Source: Clostridia bacterium
GTDB lineage: Bacteria > Bacillota > Clostridia > Christensenellales > UBA3700
Reading direction: 5' to 3'
Assembly: GCA_029061605.1 (NCBI GenBank)
Contig: JAIDRT010000008.1
Coordinates: forward strand, 1 to 64,000
DNA: 64,000 bases
Position 1 is the stretch's first letter; every line of letters starts with the position of its first letter. Positions 7,976 through 15,816 of this stretch are shown piece after piece. The notes under the pieces are model-generated. The model saw only the letters and a program-made list of their open reading frames with translations, searched no databases and was not told where the DNA came from. The position numbers were made by a program, and so were the translations under genes.

Positions 7976-9466
7976 TCATACTTCTCTATAAATCACGATT
8001 CTTTCGTCGCCTTGCATAACGTCGCTCAACTCTGGATTTTGCGCCATAATGCTTTCAATTGACATACCCAAAGTCTTTGCAACTTGCCATATGCTTTCGC
8101 CTTTGCTTGGGAGATAGACGCTGATTGCGCTTGTATTGGCTTCGACGCATTCGCCCTCTTCAAGCGCCTTGATTACTACGTTTTCCACTGGCGTCTTGGA
8201 GCATATTGACAAAACGATATTTGCCGTCAACTCAACTTCTCTGTCGCGCTTCACTTTGTGCGAGCAGTCCGTCGCGATTGCGCTGCCGCAAAGAATATCG
8301 CCTGCCGAAACGCCTTCTTTGTCAAATTGCAAAGAATACGGCAATTCCACTTGAATGCACTTGATATTGCCGCCCTCGCTCATATATATCACGCAGGTGT
8401 TGAGTATGCCTTCGGCAAGTATGCAATCCTGCATTGCCACGATATTGGAAAGAGTATTTTGCGTGACTACGCTGCTGATGATATTCTTGATACCGTCGTC
8501 GACCGCTACGCTTCCGCTTATTCTCTCCTCAAAGCGCATTACGCCGTTTTGTCTTTCAAAGCGTATCGTATCTTTGCTCACTTCCAAAGCATTTGTAGGA
8601 GAATATAGATCCACGATCGCCGACGTCTTCTCGATTTGCATTACAAATCCTTGCAATGATATGCAAATTATCATTTTGAGGGTATTATCGTTTTCGTTAC
8701 CCTCGATAATAAGTCTACTGTCCTTAATATTAGCGACTATGCAAGCGCGCAAATTCTCTCCGCGAGCCGCAAGTTCTTGCACAAAAGGCAAATTTATATT
8801 CTTCGTGGCTTGAACGCCCTCGCTGGAATAAATAACGCTGATTTCCAATTGACCGCTGACTGTCAACTTTTCGTCGTCGTTGTCGACATTGCACACCAAG
8901 ACTTTTGAATCATAGAAAAGCACGTCGTCCACTCTTGCTCCGCAAGCGTACTCTTCGCTCACTTCCAATTCTTCGTTGACAGTAGCGACGTATCTTTGAT
9001 AATCCTGCTCCTGACGCAACGCCAAAGCGCCCTCGCCCTCTTCAAGAAGTTCTACCGTGCTTATCTCCACGACCGTAGGCAATAATTCGACTACCGTCTG
9101 CACCTTGATTTCCGCTCCCGATATGCTTGATACGCTGTCCACGACACTTGCTCTCACCAAGCACGGCATATCTGCGATCACCGCGTCGTCGGCAATGTCT
9201 TCCGAGAAGTCGGAGATATAGTCAAAACTGCCAAGGTTTCCCTCGCCGTCAAGATAGACGAGTTTGAGCAAAACTCTGCCGCTTATCTTGATTTGTTTTG
9301 ACAGCGCTTGCACCTTGGTGATTTGAGCGTCGCTCGACAAGGCGCATACTTTTGTCACACCGCCCTTGGACGTCGTGTCAAAGTTGCACTGCGTTACTAT
9401 TTGTTTTCCGTCCAGATTTCTTTCATAATCCGAGCCTACGCTCTTAAATATTGTATTGATTGCCAT
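7976..9466 (-). CDS. sipL: SipL-like spore morphogenesis protein (DUF3794 + LysM)
   Basis: Probable functional homologue of Clostridioides difficile SipL, the SpoIVA-interacting protein that anchors the spore coat to the forespore. The 496-aa protein is built from repeated all-beta DUF3794 units (about residues 30-145, 180-280 and 310-420) and ends in a LysM domain (about 450-493; YLPSKGESIWQVAKTLGM). No signal peptide is seen, consistent with mother-cell cytoplasm. GCGGAGG precedes the ATG. A sigma-E-like promoter is possible at 9495-9526. Its presence next to veg is typical of spore-forming Clostridia. Confidence 0.88.
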   Translation of the reverse strand: MAINTIFKSVGSDYERNLDGKQIVTQCNFDTTSKGGVTKVCALSSDAQITKVQALSKQIKISGRVLLKLVYLDGEGNLGSFDYISDFSEDIADDAVIADMPCLVRASVVDSVSSISGAEIKVQTVVELLPTVVEISTVELLEEGEGALALRQEQDYQRYVATVNEELEVSEEYACGARVDDVLFYDSKVLVCNVDNDDEKLTVSGQLEISVIYSSEGVQATKNINLPFVQELAARGENLRACIVANIKDSRLIIEGNENDNTLKMIICISLQGFVMQIEKTSAIVDLYSPTNALEVSKDTIRFERQNGVMRFEERISGSVAVDDGIKNIISSVVTQNTLSNIVAMQDCILAEGILNTCVIYMSEGGNIKCIQVELPYSLQFDKEGVSAGDILCGSAIATDCSHKVKRDREVELTANIVLSICSKTPVENVVIKALEEGECVEANTSAISVYLPSKGESIWQVAKTLGMSIESIMAQNPELSDVMQGDERIVIYREV

Positions 9467-9494
9467 ATATCCTCCGCACTGTTGTTTTTACACC

Positions 9495-9526
9495 ATAGTA
9501 TATTGCGTTGGATATGGCATTATGAC
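9495..9526 (-). promoter_or_regulatory. Possible sigma-E promoter of sipL
   Basis: On the minus strand GTCATAAT (9519-9526) resembles the sigma-E -35 element and TATACTAT (9495-9502) resembles its -10 (CATACAAT-like). The 16-bp spacer is slightly long. It fits expression in the mother cell but is only a by-eye match. Confidence 0.35.
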
Positions 9527-9531
9527 AAAAA

Positions 9532-9771
9532 CTATTTTTTATTTATTCTAACGTTGCGAGTGAGTATATCGTTGTATGAATACGACAGCAATTCTTCCTC
9601 GCCCTCTATCATACATCGCACAGTAAATATCGCAGGATAAGCGTCTTGAATATATCCGTCGAATTTGACAAACTTGTTGCGACCTTTGTTTACCTCAAAA
9701 GTCAGGGGCTGACCTACGATAAGCCCCACTCTTCTTTTTACTTCATCAATGTGTTTTATAATTTCTCTCAT
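9532..9771 (-). CDS. veg: Veg family protein
   Basis: 79-aa protein of the Veg (DUF1021) family, small beta-barrel proteins of Bacillota; Bacillus subtilis Veg stimulates biofilm matrix expression. Recognised from the order: N-terminal helix (IKHIDEVKRRVGLIVG), PLTFEVNKGRNKF, then YPAIFTVR and SYSYNDILT. The length matches the family. It sits upstream of sipL in the same direction, the neighbourhood common in spore formers. Confidence 0.9.
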   Translation of the reverse strand: MREIIKHIDEVKRRVGLIVGQPLTFEVNKGRNKFVKFDGYIQDAYPAIFTVRCMIEGEEELLSYSYNDILTRNVRINKK

Positions 9772-9855
9772 ACGAAGATTATGCCCAACTTAATCAAAAA
9801 AATCACTTATTATAAATAATAAATTCTATATATTCTTATTGAATATCCATTAATA

Positions 9856-9921
9856 GATTCTTCGACTTCGTTACGCTCCGCTCAGAATCTAAATTGTCAT
9901 TTCGACCGTAGTGGAGAAATC
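9856..9921. repeat. Two adjacent REP-like hairpins
   Basis: A reversed copy with GATTC/GAATC stem ends (9856-9889) is followed by a direct copy with GTCATTTCGA/GAGAAATC ends (9895-9921). They lie immediately upstream of the promoter at 9933-9961. Confidence 0.75.
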
Positions 9922-9932
9922 TCTATCCAATA

Positions 9933-9961
9933 TTGACAAAATCTCAAAAGTAAAATATACT
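9933..9961 (+). promoter_or_regulatory. Sigma-A promoter of the two-component/ABC operon
   Basis: TTGACA (9933-9938) and TATACT (9956-9961) are 17 bp apart, near-consensus, 30 bp upstream of the response regulator start. Confidence 0.8.
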
Positions 9962-9991
9962 TAAACTATAGATTTTATTGAAGAGGCTTGT

Positions 9992-10654
9992 ATGCAAAAA
10001 AAGACGATATTGATAATTGACGACGACGTATATATCGGAGATATGTTGCAAGAATTACTAGAAAAAAATAATTATGAGGTCGCAAGAGCCTATTCAGGCA
10101 CGGAAGCGCTGTACGTAATTCAAAACGCGCGTCCCGACTTGATATTGCTAGATTTAATGTTGCCGGGATTGAGCGGCGAACAACTCTTGCCCAAGATACA
10201 GAACGTACCTGTCATAGTAGTAAGCGCCAAAGTAGATATTGACAACAAAGTCGACCTACTACTTTCCGGCGCAGTAGATTACGTGACCAAGCCCTTTGAC
10301 ATCAAAGAACTGCTTGCGAGAATAAGCGTACATCTTCGTGAAAGTGCGCGTAGAAACGATATACTCAAATATGAAGACATATCTATAGATTTGTCAAACT
10401 ACGGCGTAAGCGTAAACGATAAGTCGCTCAAACTCACCAAGACGGAATTTGCAATACTCTATACTCTTATGCAAAATCCCGAAAAAGTCTTTTCCAAAGA
10501 CGCTATAATGACGCAGATCGAAGACCTTACGCCCGACTGCGAGGAGAGTTCGCTGCGCACTCATATTGCCAACTTGCGCGCAAAACTCAAGACTGCCAGT
10601 GACAAAGATTACGTTCAAGCGGTATGGGGAATTGGATATAAATTAAAATCTTAA
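9992..10654 (+). CDS. OmpR-family response regulator
   Basis: 220-aa DNA-binding response regulator. The receiver domain (1-115) has the acidic cluster D10-D12, phospho-acceptor D54 (LLDLMLPG) and K80 (VSAK). The C-terminal winged-helix domain (125-218) ends in QAVWGIGYKLK. It heads an operon with three ABC transporter genes and a histidine kinase, the arrangement of Bce/lantibiotic-type resistance sensors. GAGG precedes the ATG and a strong promoter lies at 9933-9961. Confidence 0.95.
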   Translation: MQKKTILIIDDDVYIGDMLQELLEKNNYEVARAYSGTEALYVIQNARPDLILLDLMLPGLSGEQLLPKIQNVPVIVVSAKVDIDNKVDLLLSGAVDYVTKPFDIKELLARISVHLRESARRNDILKYEDISIDLSNYGVSVNDKSLKLTKTEFAILYTLMQNPEKVFSKDAIMTQIEDLTPDCEESSLRTHIANLRAKLKTASDKDYVQAVWGIGYKLKS

Positions 10655-10731
10655 CAAAATATTGACGTTTTTTTATAAATTCCTTGATTTATATACGATA
10701 ATATAAAGGTACAAAATCAAAGGAGCATAAT

Positions 10732-11646
10732 ATGGAATATTGTTTGACAGTGGACGGCTTGTCCAAAAAATACCGCAAGTATCTAGCGCTCGACGGAGTA
10801 ACAATGCGTGTACCTCAAGGCGCAATATACGGACTTGTAGGAAAAAACGGCGCAGGTAAGACCACGTTGATACGCATCATATGCGGCCTTCAAGCGCCTA
10901 CAATAGGCACTTATTCAATATTCGGCGCGCCATATAATAGCAAAGAGATTTATAGCGCTCGCAGACGAATGGGCGGGATTGTCGAATCCCCCGCGCTATA
11001 CGGTAATATGAGCGCCAAAGACAATCTCAAACATCAATTTATGTTGCTTGGCAAGCCGTCGTTTGACGGAATTGACGGACTTTTGGAGATGGTTGACCTC
11101 AAAGATACCGGCAAAAAACCTGTCCGCAACTTTTCTCTAGGTATGCGCCAACGACTTAGCATTGCAATGGCTCTCGCATCTGATCCCGACTTCGTCGTGC
11201 TTGACGAGCCTATCAACGGACTTGACCCGCAAGGCATAGTGGAAATAAGGGAAATCATAATCAAACTCAATAAAGAACGCAACATTACTTTTTTGATCTC
11301 AAGTCATATTCTTGACGAACTTTCCAAAATAGCCACACACTATGGCTTTATTGACAAAGGCAAAATACTCAAAGAAATCACCAAAGACCAACTTGAAGAC
11401 AACCTCAAAAAGCGTATCGTATTTAAAGTCGACACCGCCGTTGAACTTTGCTCTGCGCTTGACGAAACCAATTTGCAATACAAACTCACTTCCCCCACAG
11501 AAGGCGAACTGTATGGCGAAATAAGTATATCGGCATTGAGTGATATTCTCAAAAGCCGTGGCATTACGCTCATCAGAGTAAATGAAAAGGACGAGACGTT
11601 GGAATCATATTATATCAATCTTCTGGGAGGCGAGGTCAATGATTAA
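10732..11646 (+). CDS. ABC transporter ATP-binding protein (drug/lantibiotic-export type)
   Basis: 304-aa ATPase energising the permeases encoded next. Walker A VGKNGAGKTTLI, signature FSLGMRQRL and Walker B VVLDEPINGLDP are intact; a C-terminal ~80-aa extension resembles that of BcrA/CcmA-like exporters. Its last 8 bp overlap the permease start. AAGGAG precedes the ATG. The likely role is removal of a membrane-active peptide sensed by the kinase; the ligand is not predictable. Confidence 0.94.
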   Translation: MEYCLTVDGLSKKYRKYLALDGVTMRVPQGAIYGLVGKNGAGKTTLIRIICGLQAPTIGTYSIFGAPYNSKEIYSARRRMGGIVESPALYGNMSAKDNLKHQFMLLGKPSFDGIDGLLEMVDLKDTGKKPVRNFSLGMRQRLSIAMALASDPDFVVLDEPINGLDPQGIVEIREIIIKLNKERNITFLISSHILDELSKIATHYGFIDKGKILKEITKDQLEDNLKKRIVFKVDTAVELCSALDETNLQYKLTSPTEGELYGEISISALSDILKSRGITLIRVNEKDETLESYYINLLGGEVND

Positions 11647-12454
11647 ACTACTCCGAGCCAACCTTACAAGAATTTTCAAGAGCGTCACTTTCTGGATAAT
11701 CTTCTCGCTTTATATTTTGTATTCGGTTTTTTTACCGGTAATACTTCATTCTGTCTTTGACGATCAGTCTCTTGCAGAAACAAGTACGGAGAGTATATTG
11801 GCTCTTGGGTATGGCATAGTCGGTTTTCCAGTGCAAGGCGTGCTTATTGCGATTATGTGTTGTATCATCTTTGGGCTTGACTTCCAAAACGGAACTTTGA
11901 GAAACAAGATTATTTTTGGACATTCAAGAAGCCGTATATATACCGCCGACTTTTTGACGATAAGTATAATTTCGCTTGCAATGAACGCTGTATATTTACT
12001 TGCTTTCTTAATGATATCTCTGCCGTTGTTTGGAAAATTTACTATTCCGCCAAAAGATATAATCCTGCTGATCGTTGACGGAACGTTTATGTTGCTTGCC
12101 TACTCTGCGACGTATACGTTTGTGGCTTTAGTATGCAAAAATCCTATCGTATCAATAATAATCTCTATTGCATTGTTTGCGTTGGGTATGATACTTATCA
12201 CCGTCTTTGCCGATATCCTCAACGAAGCGCAATATCTCGTCGTGGTCTCTGACGATCTGATAGTCCCTGATATGCCAAGCAAATCGCTTATAGGCTTTTC
12301 AGAATTTATGCTTGACTTCTTCCCAAGCGGGCAAAGTTTTCAAATTGCCAACAACAATATTTTCAAATGGCAAATGCCGTTGTACTCGCTTATTGTAATA
12401 GGCGTGACAAACGGCGCAGGCATAACGATATTTAATAAAGTTAATATCAAGTGA
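11639..12454 (+). CDS. ABC transporter permease
   Basis: 271-aa membrane protein with about six predicted transmembrane segments (first SVTFWIIFSLYILYSVF, then PVQGVLIAIMCCIIFGLDF). The start at 11639 lies inside the end of the ATPase gene behind GGAGGCGAGG, so the two are coupled; an upstream in-frame start lacks a site. It shares N-terminal LLRANLTRIFKS and C-terminal TIFNKVNIK with the next gene (LLRSNLTRIIKS, IFNKSNIK), showing recent duplication. Confidence 0.9.
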   Translation: MIKLLRANLTRIFKSVTFWIIFSLYILYSVFLPVILHSVFDDQSLAETSTESILALGYGIVGFPVQGVLIAIMCCIIFGLDFQNGTLRNKIIFGHSRSRIYTADFLTISIISLAMNAVYLLAFLMISLPLFGKFTIPPKDIILLIVDGTFMLLAYSATYTFVALVCKNPIVSIIISIALFALGMILITVFADILNEAQYLVVVSDDLIVPDMPSKSLIGFSEFMLDFFPSGQSFQIANNNIFKWQMPLYSLIVIGVTNGAGITIFNKVNIK

Positions 12455-12471
12455 CACAACCTCCTAAAATT

Positions 12472-12507
12472 GCGTTGCGTAAGTCTTGCGAATGACCTAC
12501 GCAACGC
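12472..12507. promoter_or_regulatory. Intercistronic hairpin between the two permease genes
   Basis: A 14-bp inverted repeat with one or two mismatches (GCGTTGCGTaaGTC / GACctACGCAACGC) around an 8-base loop, 18 bp after the first permease stop and 35 bp before the second start. With no T-run it may be an RNA-processing or stability element rather than a terminator. Confidence 0.5.
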
Positions 12508-12541
12508 GCACACCATCATTGAAATTAAAGGAGCAATTACA

Positions 12542-13336
12542 ATGCTAAAACTACTACGCAGTAATCTTACAAGAATAATAAAGAGCCCTACGTTTTGGAT
12601 ATGCTCCGCCATATATCTCATATACGGCATTATCATTGCAATTTGTGGAATAGTAGACCAGATATTGGGCAACGAACTATTATACAATGTAGGCTTTTGC
12701 GGAAGTCCGCTTACCGGTTATTTAATATTGACTTTTATAAGCATTATCATAGGAGCGGATTTTAACAACAAAACGATACACAACAAAATTCTTATCGGTC
12801 ATTCAAAGAGCAAAATCTATTTATCCAATGTATTAGCATTTTCTATCTGCGCGATAGTTCTCAACTTGGTATTTTTGTGCATTACTATTCCAACTTCGCG
12901 CAGTATCGCAGTGATTTGTTTAATTGATGCTATTTTCAATGAGCGAAGTTATGATTTAATAGCCAAAATTATCTTTTTGACTGTATTATATAATATTGTG
13001 TCAGTGACTTTCTACGTATCATTGTATACGCTGATAATAATGAATATCAAAAACACCGTTGCGTCTATTATTTGCGGAGTAGCATTAAATATTGTTGCTA
13101 TATTTTTTACGTGGGGCTTTTTGGCTTGCTCCAATGAAGAATGGTTTGGTTGGATTTATATTCTTATGTATATGTACCCTGTAGGTCTTGACGCTTTGAT
13201 TGCCAACGGCGATATAATAATGCTTGGTGCAGAGTCTCCGCTATTTTTTATATTCACTACGGCGTTATTGGTAATTTTGATTGCCATTACCACGAAGATA
13301 GGCATAGCAATATTCAATAAGTCTAATATAAAGTAA
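12542..13336 (+). CDS. ABC transporter permease (paralogue)
   Basis: 264-aa integral membrane protein with about six hydrophobic segments, homologous to the preceding permease (same FWI...YLIYGI opening, GADFNNKTIHNKILIGHSKSK central segment, and C-terminal AIFNKSNIK). The pair probably forms the heterodimeric channel. The start at 12542 is set by AAGGAG seven bases upstream. The intervening hairpin might lower or stabilise its message relative to the first permease. Confidence 0.9.
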   Translation: MLKLLRSNLTRIIKSPTFWICSAIYLIYGIIIAICGIVDQILGNELLYNVGFCGSPLTGYLILTFISIIIGADFNNKTIHNKILIGHSKSKIYLSNVLAFSICAIVLNLVFLCITIPTSRSIAVICLIDAIFNERSYDLIAKIIFLTVLYNIVSVTFYVSLYTLIIMNIKNTVASIICGVALNIVAIFFTWGFLACSNEEWFGWIYILMYMYPVGLDALIANGDIIMLGAESPLFFIFTTALLVILIAITTKIGIAIFNKSNIK

Positions 13337-13353
13337 AGAGGAGATTGAGGAAT

Positions 13354-14244
13354 ATGGAAATATTTTTGACAATTTTAAGTTTGGCGCTTGCCATAGTTTG
13401 TGTAATACTGATTGCAAAAATACTCATAATGAAAAAAGCGACAAAAGAGATAAAAGAACAATTCTCAAAGTTGATTCAAGGCAACACCAACGCTTTGATA
13501 AATATATCCTGTTCTGACAAAGATATATCTGCTCTCGCCTGTTCCTTAAATGCAAAGATAAGCGAGTTGAGAGAAAAAGAACTGACGTATATCAACGGAG
13601 ATAAAGAACTTAAATCTGCGATTACCAATGTCGCCCACGATATCCGCACTCCTCTCACTGCGATATGCGGCTACGTAGATATGTTGAAAGACGAAAGTGA
13701 CCACTCCAAGATAGATAAATACCTTGCCATAATATCCCAAAGAGCAACTGCGCTTAAAACGCTTTCGGAAGAACTCTTTAAATATTCAGTTGCCACAAAT
13801 ACAAATCCGGAAAAAACTCCAGAACCCGAAAAAATCGACGTCAACAGTCTGCTGCAAGAAACGCTATTCTCTTTCTATACCAAGTTTTGCGAAAGAGGCA
13901 TTGTCCCCAAAATCTCCGCTTGCGAAAGCGCCGTGCTTCGTGTAACCAACAAAAACTCGCTCATAAGAATATTCTCAAATATAATAGAAAACGCAATCAA
14001 GTACAGCGACGGCGACTTCTCCGTAAATATACAAGAAGACGGTATAATAAGATTTTCCAATACCGCACACAATCTCAACAACGTCGACGTAGCCAAACTC
14101 TTTGACAGATTTTTTACAGTAGAAAACGGCAAATACTCAACAGGACTAGGACTGTCTATAGCCAAACAACTTACAAAGCAGTTGGGCGGCGATATCTCTG
14201 CCGAATATAATAACAATGCGTTGACGATAGTATTGAAAATTTAA
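13354..14244 (+). CDS. Sensor histidine kinase
   Basis: About 296-aa kinase with one N-terminal transmembrane helix (residues 1-25) and almost no extracellular domain. The H-box is NVAHDIRTPLTAI, followed by N-box SNIIENAIKYSDG and G-box STGLGLSIAKQL. An intramembrane-sensing kinase of this build normally responds through its partner transporter, as expected for this operon. I use ATG at 13354 behind GAGGAG; a TTG nine bases earlier is possible. It pairs with the response regulator at 9992. Confidence 0.93.
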   Translation: MEIFLTILSLALAIVCVILIAKILIMKKATKEIKEQFSKLIQGNTNALINISCSDKDISALACSLNAKISELREKELTYINGDKELKSAITNVAHDIRTPLTAICGYVDMLKDESDHSKIDKYLAIISQRATALKTLSEELFKYSVATNTNPEKTPEPEKIDVNSLLQETLFSFYTKFCERGIVPKISACESAVLRVTNKNSLIRIFSNIIENAIKYSDGDFSVNIQEDGIIRFSNTAHNLNNVDVAKLFDRFFTVENGKYSTGLGLSIAKQLTKQLGGDISAEYNNNALTIVLKI

Positions 14245-14256
14245 TAGGTCTTACAT

Positions 14257-14359
14257 CAATTCTTTGATTTCAGAGAATTGATTCAATTGTTAAATAAACT
14301 TGCCGATTTCGGCGATTTCTCTTACAATTTTATAAGTATTCTTCGATTTCGGCGAATTA
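14257..14359. repeat. Three short palindromic repeats
   Basis: Three related units around GATTTC-GGCGA occur: 14257-14280 (CAATTCT...AGAATTG hairpin), about 14300-14322, and 14338-14359 (TTCGATTTCGGCGAATT). They are absent elsewhere in the window as far as I can see and lie between two convergent genes. Confidence 0.5.
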
Positions 14360-14384
14360 ATTTGATTAAACTGGCTATAAAAAA

Positions 14385-14409
14385 CAAGTCCGATATATTA
14401 TCGAACTTG
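14385..14409 (-). terminator. Intrinsic terminator of the membrane protein gene
   Basis: CAAGT(c)CGATA pairs with TATCG(a)ACTTG (11-bp stem, one mismatch, 3-base loop); on the minus strand six T residues follow. It lies 26 bp beyond the stop of the 14436-15059 gene. Confidence 0.85.
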
Positions 14410-14435
14410 CTTGGTATAAATTTATGAGGATAAAA

Positions 14436-15059
14436 TTATAAAAGCGGATCTCCTCTGTTGATTTTGTCAAGGTCGTCTTCTTTTATAAACTTAACTCCAT
14501 TATCATAAGTACGCCAATAATATCCCAATTCATCTCTATATCTATCAAAATACTGTCTATACGTAGCAGAATCGGGATCGTAGTCTTGACTTTTCTCAAC
14601 AAATTTCAACTGCGCTTCCCTGACGGAATCTTGAACAATCACAATCTTTTCCTCTTCATCTGACTTGCTACTGCCCGAACTTCTCCCTTTACTTTTCCCA
14701 ATACCTAATGCGTGCTCCAAAATAAAGTTTACTGCTGACAGTACGTAATGCTTATCCGTGAATAAATATACCACCCAATCTATCAACTTGATAAGCATCA
14801 ATATCAAAAATACAGCAATAAAAGGTATGATAAATGCTGGATATGACGCATAGAATACTATCTTTGCCGCAGTATCAAACTCCCCGCGACTAAATCCAAT
14901 TGCTATATGGCTTAAAAATCCAAGTATAAAGAAGAACACAACTCCTATTATCACCAAATCTGTCAAAGAGTCTTCTGTGATCCCCAATGCGCCGATTATT
15001 GCAAACACAGGTATTACCAATATCGACAAAACAAACAAAATCCAACTTACTACTTTCAT
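14436..15059 (-). CDS. Membrane protein under a palindromic operator
   Basis: 207-aa protein with three or four hydrophobic helices (VSWILFVLSILVIPVFAIIG, VIIGVVFFFILGFLSHIA, and a long IVFYASYPAFIIPF segment), then a Ser/Glu-rich linker and a soluble tail rich in Tyr/Asp. No family recognised. The ATG at 15059 is preferred because GGAGG lies five bases upstream. Its consensus promoter has an 18-bp perfect palindrome covering the spacer, and a small XRE regulator is transcribed divergently, so tight repression is likely. Possible accessory or defence-related gene; function unknown. Confidence 0.72.
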   Translation of the reverse strand: MKVVSWILFVLSILVIPVFAIIGALGITEDSLTDLVIIGVVFFFILGFLSHIAIGFSRGEFDTAAKIVFYASYPAFIIPFIAVFLILMLIKLIDWVVYLFTDKHYVLSAVNFILEHALGIGKSKGRSSGSSKSDEEEKIVIVQDSVREAQLKFVEKSQDYDPDSATYRQYFDRYRDELGYYWRTYDNGVKFIKEDDLDKINRGDPLL

Positions 15060-15102
15060 TTCTTCCTCCATTTAACTGGGCTTATTACCCTTGATTAAAG
15101 TC

Positions 15103-15131
15103 ATTATATTCTAATTATAATTAGAAGTCAA
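15103..15131 (-). promoter_or_regulatory. Promoter with palindromic operator filling the spacer
   Basis: On the minus strand TTGACT (15126-15131) and TATAAT (15103-15108) are 17 bp apart and drive the 15059 gene. The spacer together with one flanking base (15109-15126) is the perfect 18-bp palindrome TTCTAATTATAATTAGAA. A third half-site TCTAATTA lies at 15141-15148, close to the divergent XRE start. Together these look like an operator for that regulator, with autoregulation. Confidence 0.8.
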
Positions 15132-15166
15132 GTATTTTTCTCTAATTATTGTTAAAATATTTTTAT

Positions 15167-15388
15167 ATGAAAGAATTTGATAGAAAGGTATTTGGAGAAA
15201 GACTAAAATCTTTACGCGCCGAAAAAAACGTCGGTCAAAATTTACTCGCAAAAGATTTAAACTTGAGCAATGCATCTATCAGTTATTGGGAAACAGGAAA
15301 ACAAGAGCCTTGCGCTGAGGCTATTTTTAAACTTGCGCAATATTTTGACGTGTCCACCGATTACCTTTTGGGGCTAACGGACGATTAG
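15167..15388 (+). CDS. XRE-family regulator (single HTH)
   Basis: 73-aa Cro/CI-type repressor: GERLKSLRAEKNVGQNLLAKDLNLSNASISYWETGKQEP then the usual FKLAQYFDVSTDYLLGL. The ATG at 15167 has no Shine-Dalgarno; TAAAAT at 15153-15158 sits 8 nt before it, so the mRNA may be nearly leaderless. It is divergent from the membrane protein gene and faces the palindrome at 15109-15126, the likely operator. Compact size suggests a dimeric repressor without effector domain. Confidence 0.85.
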   Translation: MKEFDRKVFGERLKSLRAEKNVGQNLLAKDLNLSNASISYWETGKQEPCAEAIFKLAQYFDVSTDYLLGLTDD

Positions 15389-15426
15389 ATTTCAAAAATT
15401 TTTAAATGATTTAAATGTATAAAAAG

Positions 15427-15450
15427 TATCTTACACGTTACTCGTATGTT
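15427..15450. repeat. Left copy of direct repeat flanking XRE-Fic
   Basis: A 24-bp sequence beginning TATCTTACACGTTA and ending GTATGTT. It recurs with 25 bp at 16852-16876, differing by one indel and one substitution, in the same orientation. The two copies bracket the XRE and Fic genes. Confidence 0.7.
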
Positions 15451-15468
15451 CTGTAAGTAGAATAAATA

Positions 15469-15675
15469 TTAATTCTCTACTATTCCCAACAAATAATCGG
15501 CAGATACATTAAATTCCTTGCAAATATTCATAATATAAATTGTATCAGGCAATCTTTTATCATTCTCCCAAAGAGATATACTGTCTTGCGTAGGGCCAAT
15601 CCGGACTGCAAATTCTGTTTGTGACAAATTACGGTCTAATCTTAAATCTTTAATTCTCTTGCCTATACTCATCAT
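15469..15675 (-). CDS. XRE-family regulator downstream of fic
   Basis: 68-aa Cro/CI-type protein (GKRIKDLRLDRNLSQTEFAVRIGPTQDSISLWENDKRLP, then FNVSADYLLGI). The ATG at 15675 is chosen because the -10 TATAAT (15682-15687) ends six bases before it, the same spacing as at fic; no ribosome binding site exists, implying a leaderless message. A 25-bp near-perfect palindrome at 15711-15735 and a half-site at 15694-15703 are likely autoregulatory operators. It may control fic, or act as part of a toxin-regulator pair. Confidence 0.82.
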   Translation of the reverse strand: MMSIGKRIKDLRLDRNLSQTEFAVRIGPTQDSISLWENDKRLPDTIYIMNICKEFNVSADYLLGIVEN

Positions 15676-15681
15676 ATTGAT

Positions 15682-15735
15682 ATTATATTGTATTTTGTCG
15701 TAAAAAACTTGCATTACGACAAATTGTCGTAATGC
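15682..15735 (-). promoter_or_regulatory. Leaderless promoter with TTACGACAA operator
   Basis: TATAAT on the minus strand (15682-15687) precedes the XRE ATG by 6 nt. Upstream lies an inverted repeat with 12-bp arms and one central base (15711-15735; arm GCATTACGACAA) plus an extra half-site TTTTGTCGTAAA near 15692-15703 overlapping the promoter spacer. No good -35 box is seen, so activation or overlapping control is possible. Confidence 0.65.
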
Positions 15736-15816
15736 ACTTCCGCCAATAGTGGTCTTCGCAAATATGTGAAAAATACTAGAACTAAACCCAAATGAAATTA
15801 TAAAAAAGAAAGACGA

